From DASSHA01 sp035693145 (GTDB lineage Bacteria > Chloroflexota > Limnocylindria > Limnocylindrales > CSP1-4): DNA of 14,354 bases. The notes under the pieces were generated by a model. The model was not told the DNA's origin, did not search any database, and saw only the letters and a program-made list of their open reading frames with translations. The stretch spans positions 1 through 14,354 of the forward strand of contig DASSHA010000133.1 of assembly GCA_035693145.1 (NCBI GenBank), written 5' to 3'. Position 1 is the stretch's first letter. Every line of letters starts with the position of its first letter. The position numbers and the translations under genes are program-made. Shown here piece after piece: positions 14,091 to 14,354 of the stretch.

Positions 14091-14354
14091 CTAGGCGGCG
14101 TTCGCGGCCGAGAGGACCGCCGGCACGTCGACCCGGATGCCGGGTCCCATCGTGCTCGCGATCGTCAGGCTCCGGAAGTACTGACCCTTCGCGCCGGCCG
14201 GCTTCGCGCGGTTGATCGCGTCGACGAGCGTCGCGAGGTTCTCGCTGAGCTGCTGCGTCTCGAAGCTGGCCTTGCCGAAGGGCGTGTGGATGATGCCCGC
14301 CTTGTCGACCTTGAATTCGACGCGGCCTGCCTTGACCTCGCGGATCGCACGATC
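14091..14354 (-). CDS. rplA: Large subunit ribosomal protein L1 (C-terminal part)
   Basis: The last 87 codons of L1 run from the window edge to TAG at 14091-14093; the 5' part lies outside. L1 forms the mobile stalk at the E site and, in several bacteria, represses its own operon by binding the rplK leader. The visible text, KAGRVEFKVDKAGIIHTPFGKASFE then ENLATLVDAINRAKPAGAKGQYFRSLTIASTMGPGIRVDV, matches the C-terminal domain I of L1, including the KAK/KG and STTMG-like segment (here ASTMGPG). The position upstream of rplJ is the standard rplKAJL order. The frame is open from the edge, so it is cut by the window, not broken. Confidence 0.97.
   Translation of the reverse strand, partial: DRAIREVKAGRVEFKVDKAGIIHTPFGKASFETQQLSENLATLVDAINRAKPAGAKGQYFRSLTIASTMGPGIRVDVPAVLSAANAA

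Overview
The window is a single, entirely minus-strand stretch of translation and transcription genes: the 3' part of the rplKAJL-rpoBC cluster running directly into the str operon. In the direction of transcription (high to low coordinates) the order is rplA (3' end only), rplJ, rplL, rpoB, rpoC, rpsL, rpsG, fusA, tuf, and the first three codons of a gene that is probably rpsJ. The DNA is GC-rich (roughly two thirds G+C by eye), with strong preference for GTC, CTC, ATC, GAC and GAG codons. The proteins look like Chloroflexota: EF-Tu has the switch I text GITIAIAHVEYET, S12 carries the long N-terminal insertion also found in Firmicutes-type S12, and RpoC has a long coiled-coil insertion after the zinc ribbon. 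A Limnocylindria-like, high-GC Chloroflexota lineage is my best guess from memory of the families; no search was run.

Region by region: 14091-14354 is the C-terminal 87 codons of L1. 13713-14090 is a 378-base non-coding leader of rplJ, full of strong stem-loops, including a compact three-way junction that competes with an upstream hairpin and is a candidate autoregulatory element. 13179-12762 holds L10 and L7/L12, which form the ribosomal stalk. At 12679-12736 a terminator-like hairpin is fused to a promoter for rpoB. 12626-4518 encodes the RNA polymerase beta and beta' subunits, separated by a 135-base gap with a perfect 11-bp hairpin. At 4435-4491 an intrinsic terminator ends the rpo unit, and its T-tract provides the start of the -35 box of a strong promoter for rpsL. 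4273-12 encodes S12, S7, EF-G and EF-Tu with short gaps (1, 21 and 67 bases). Translation continues 2 bases after tuf into the next gene.

The genes work together as the core of gene expression: L1, L10, L12, S12 and S7 are ribosomal, EF-G and EF-Tu drive elongation through the L10/L12 stalk, and RpoB/RpoC form the RNA polymerase core. Gene content and order are conventional, and I see no mobile element, CRISPR array, tRNA or unknown protein system. What deserves attention is in the non-coding DNA (two terminator-promoter fusions of the same design and the rplJ leader) and in two unusual residues at antibiotic target positions: Ser at the RpoB His526 position (rifampicin) and Ser at the S12 Gly91 position (streptomycin).
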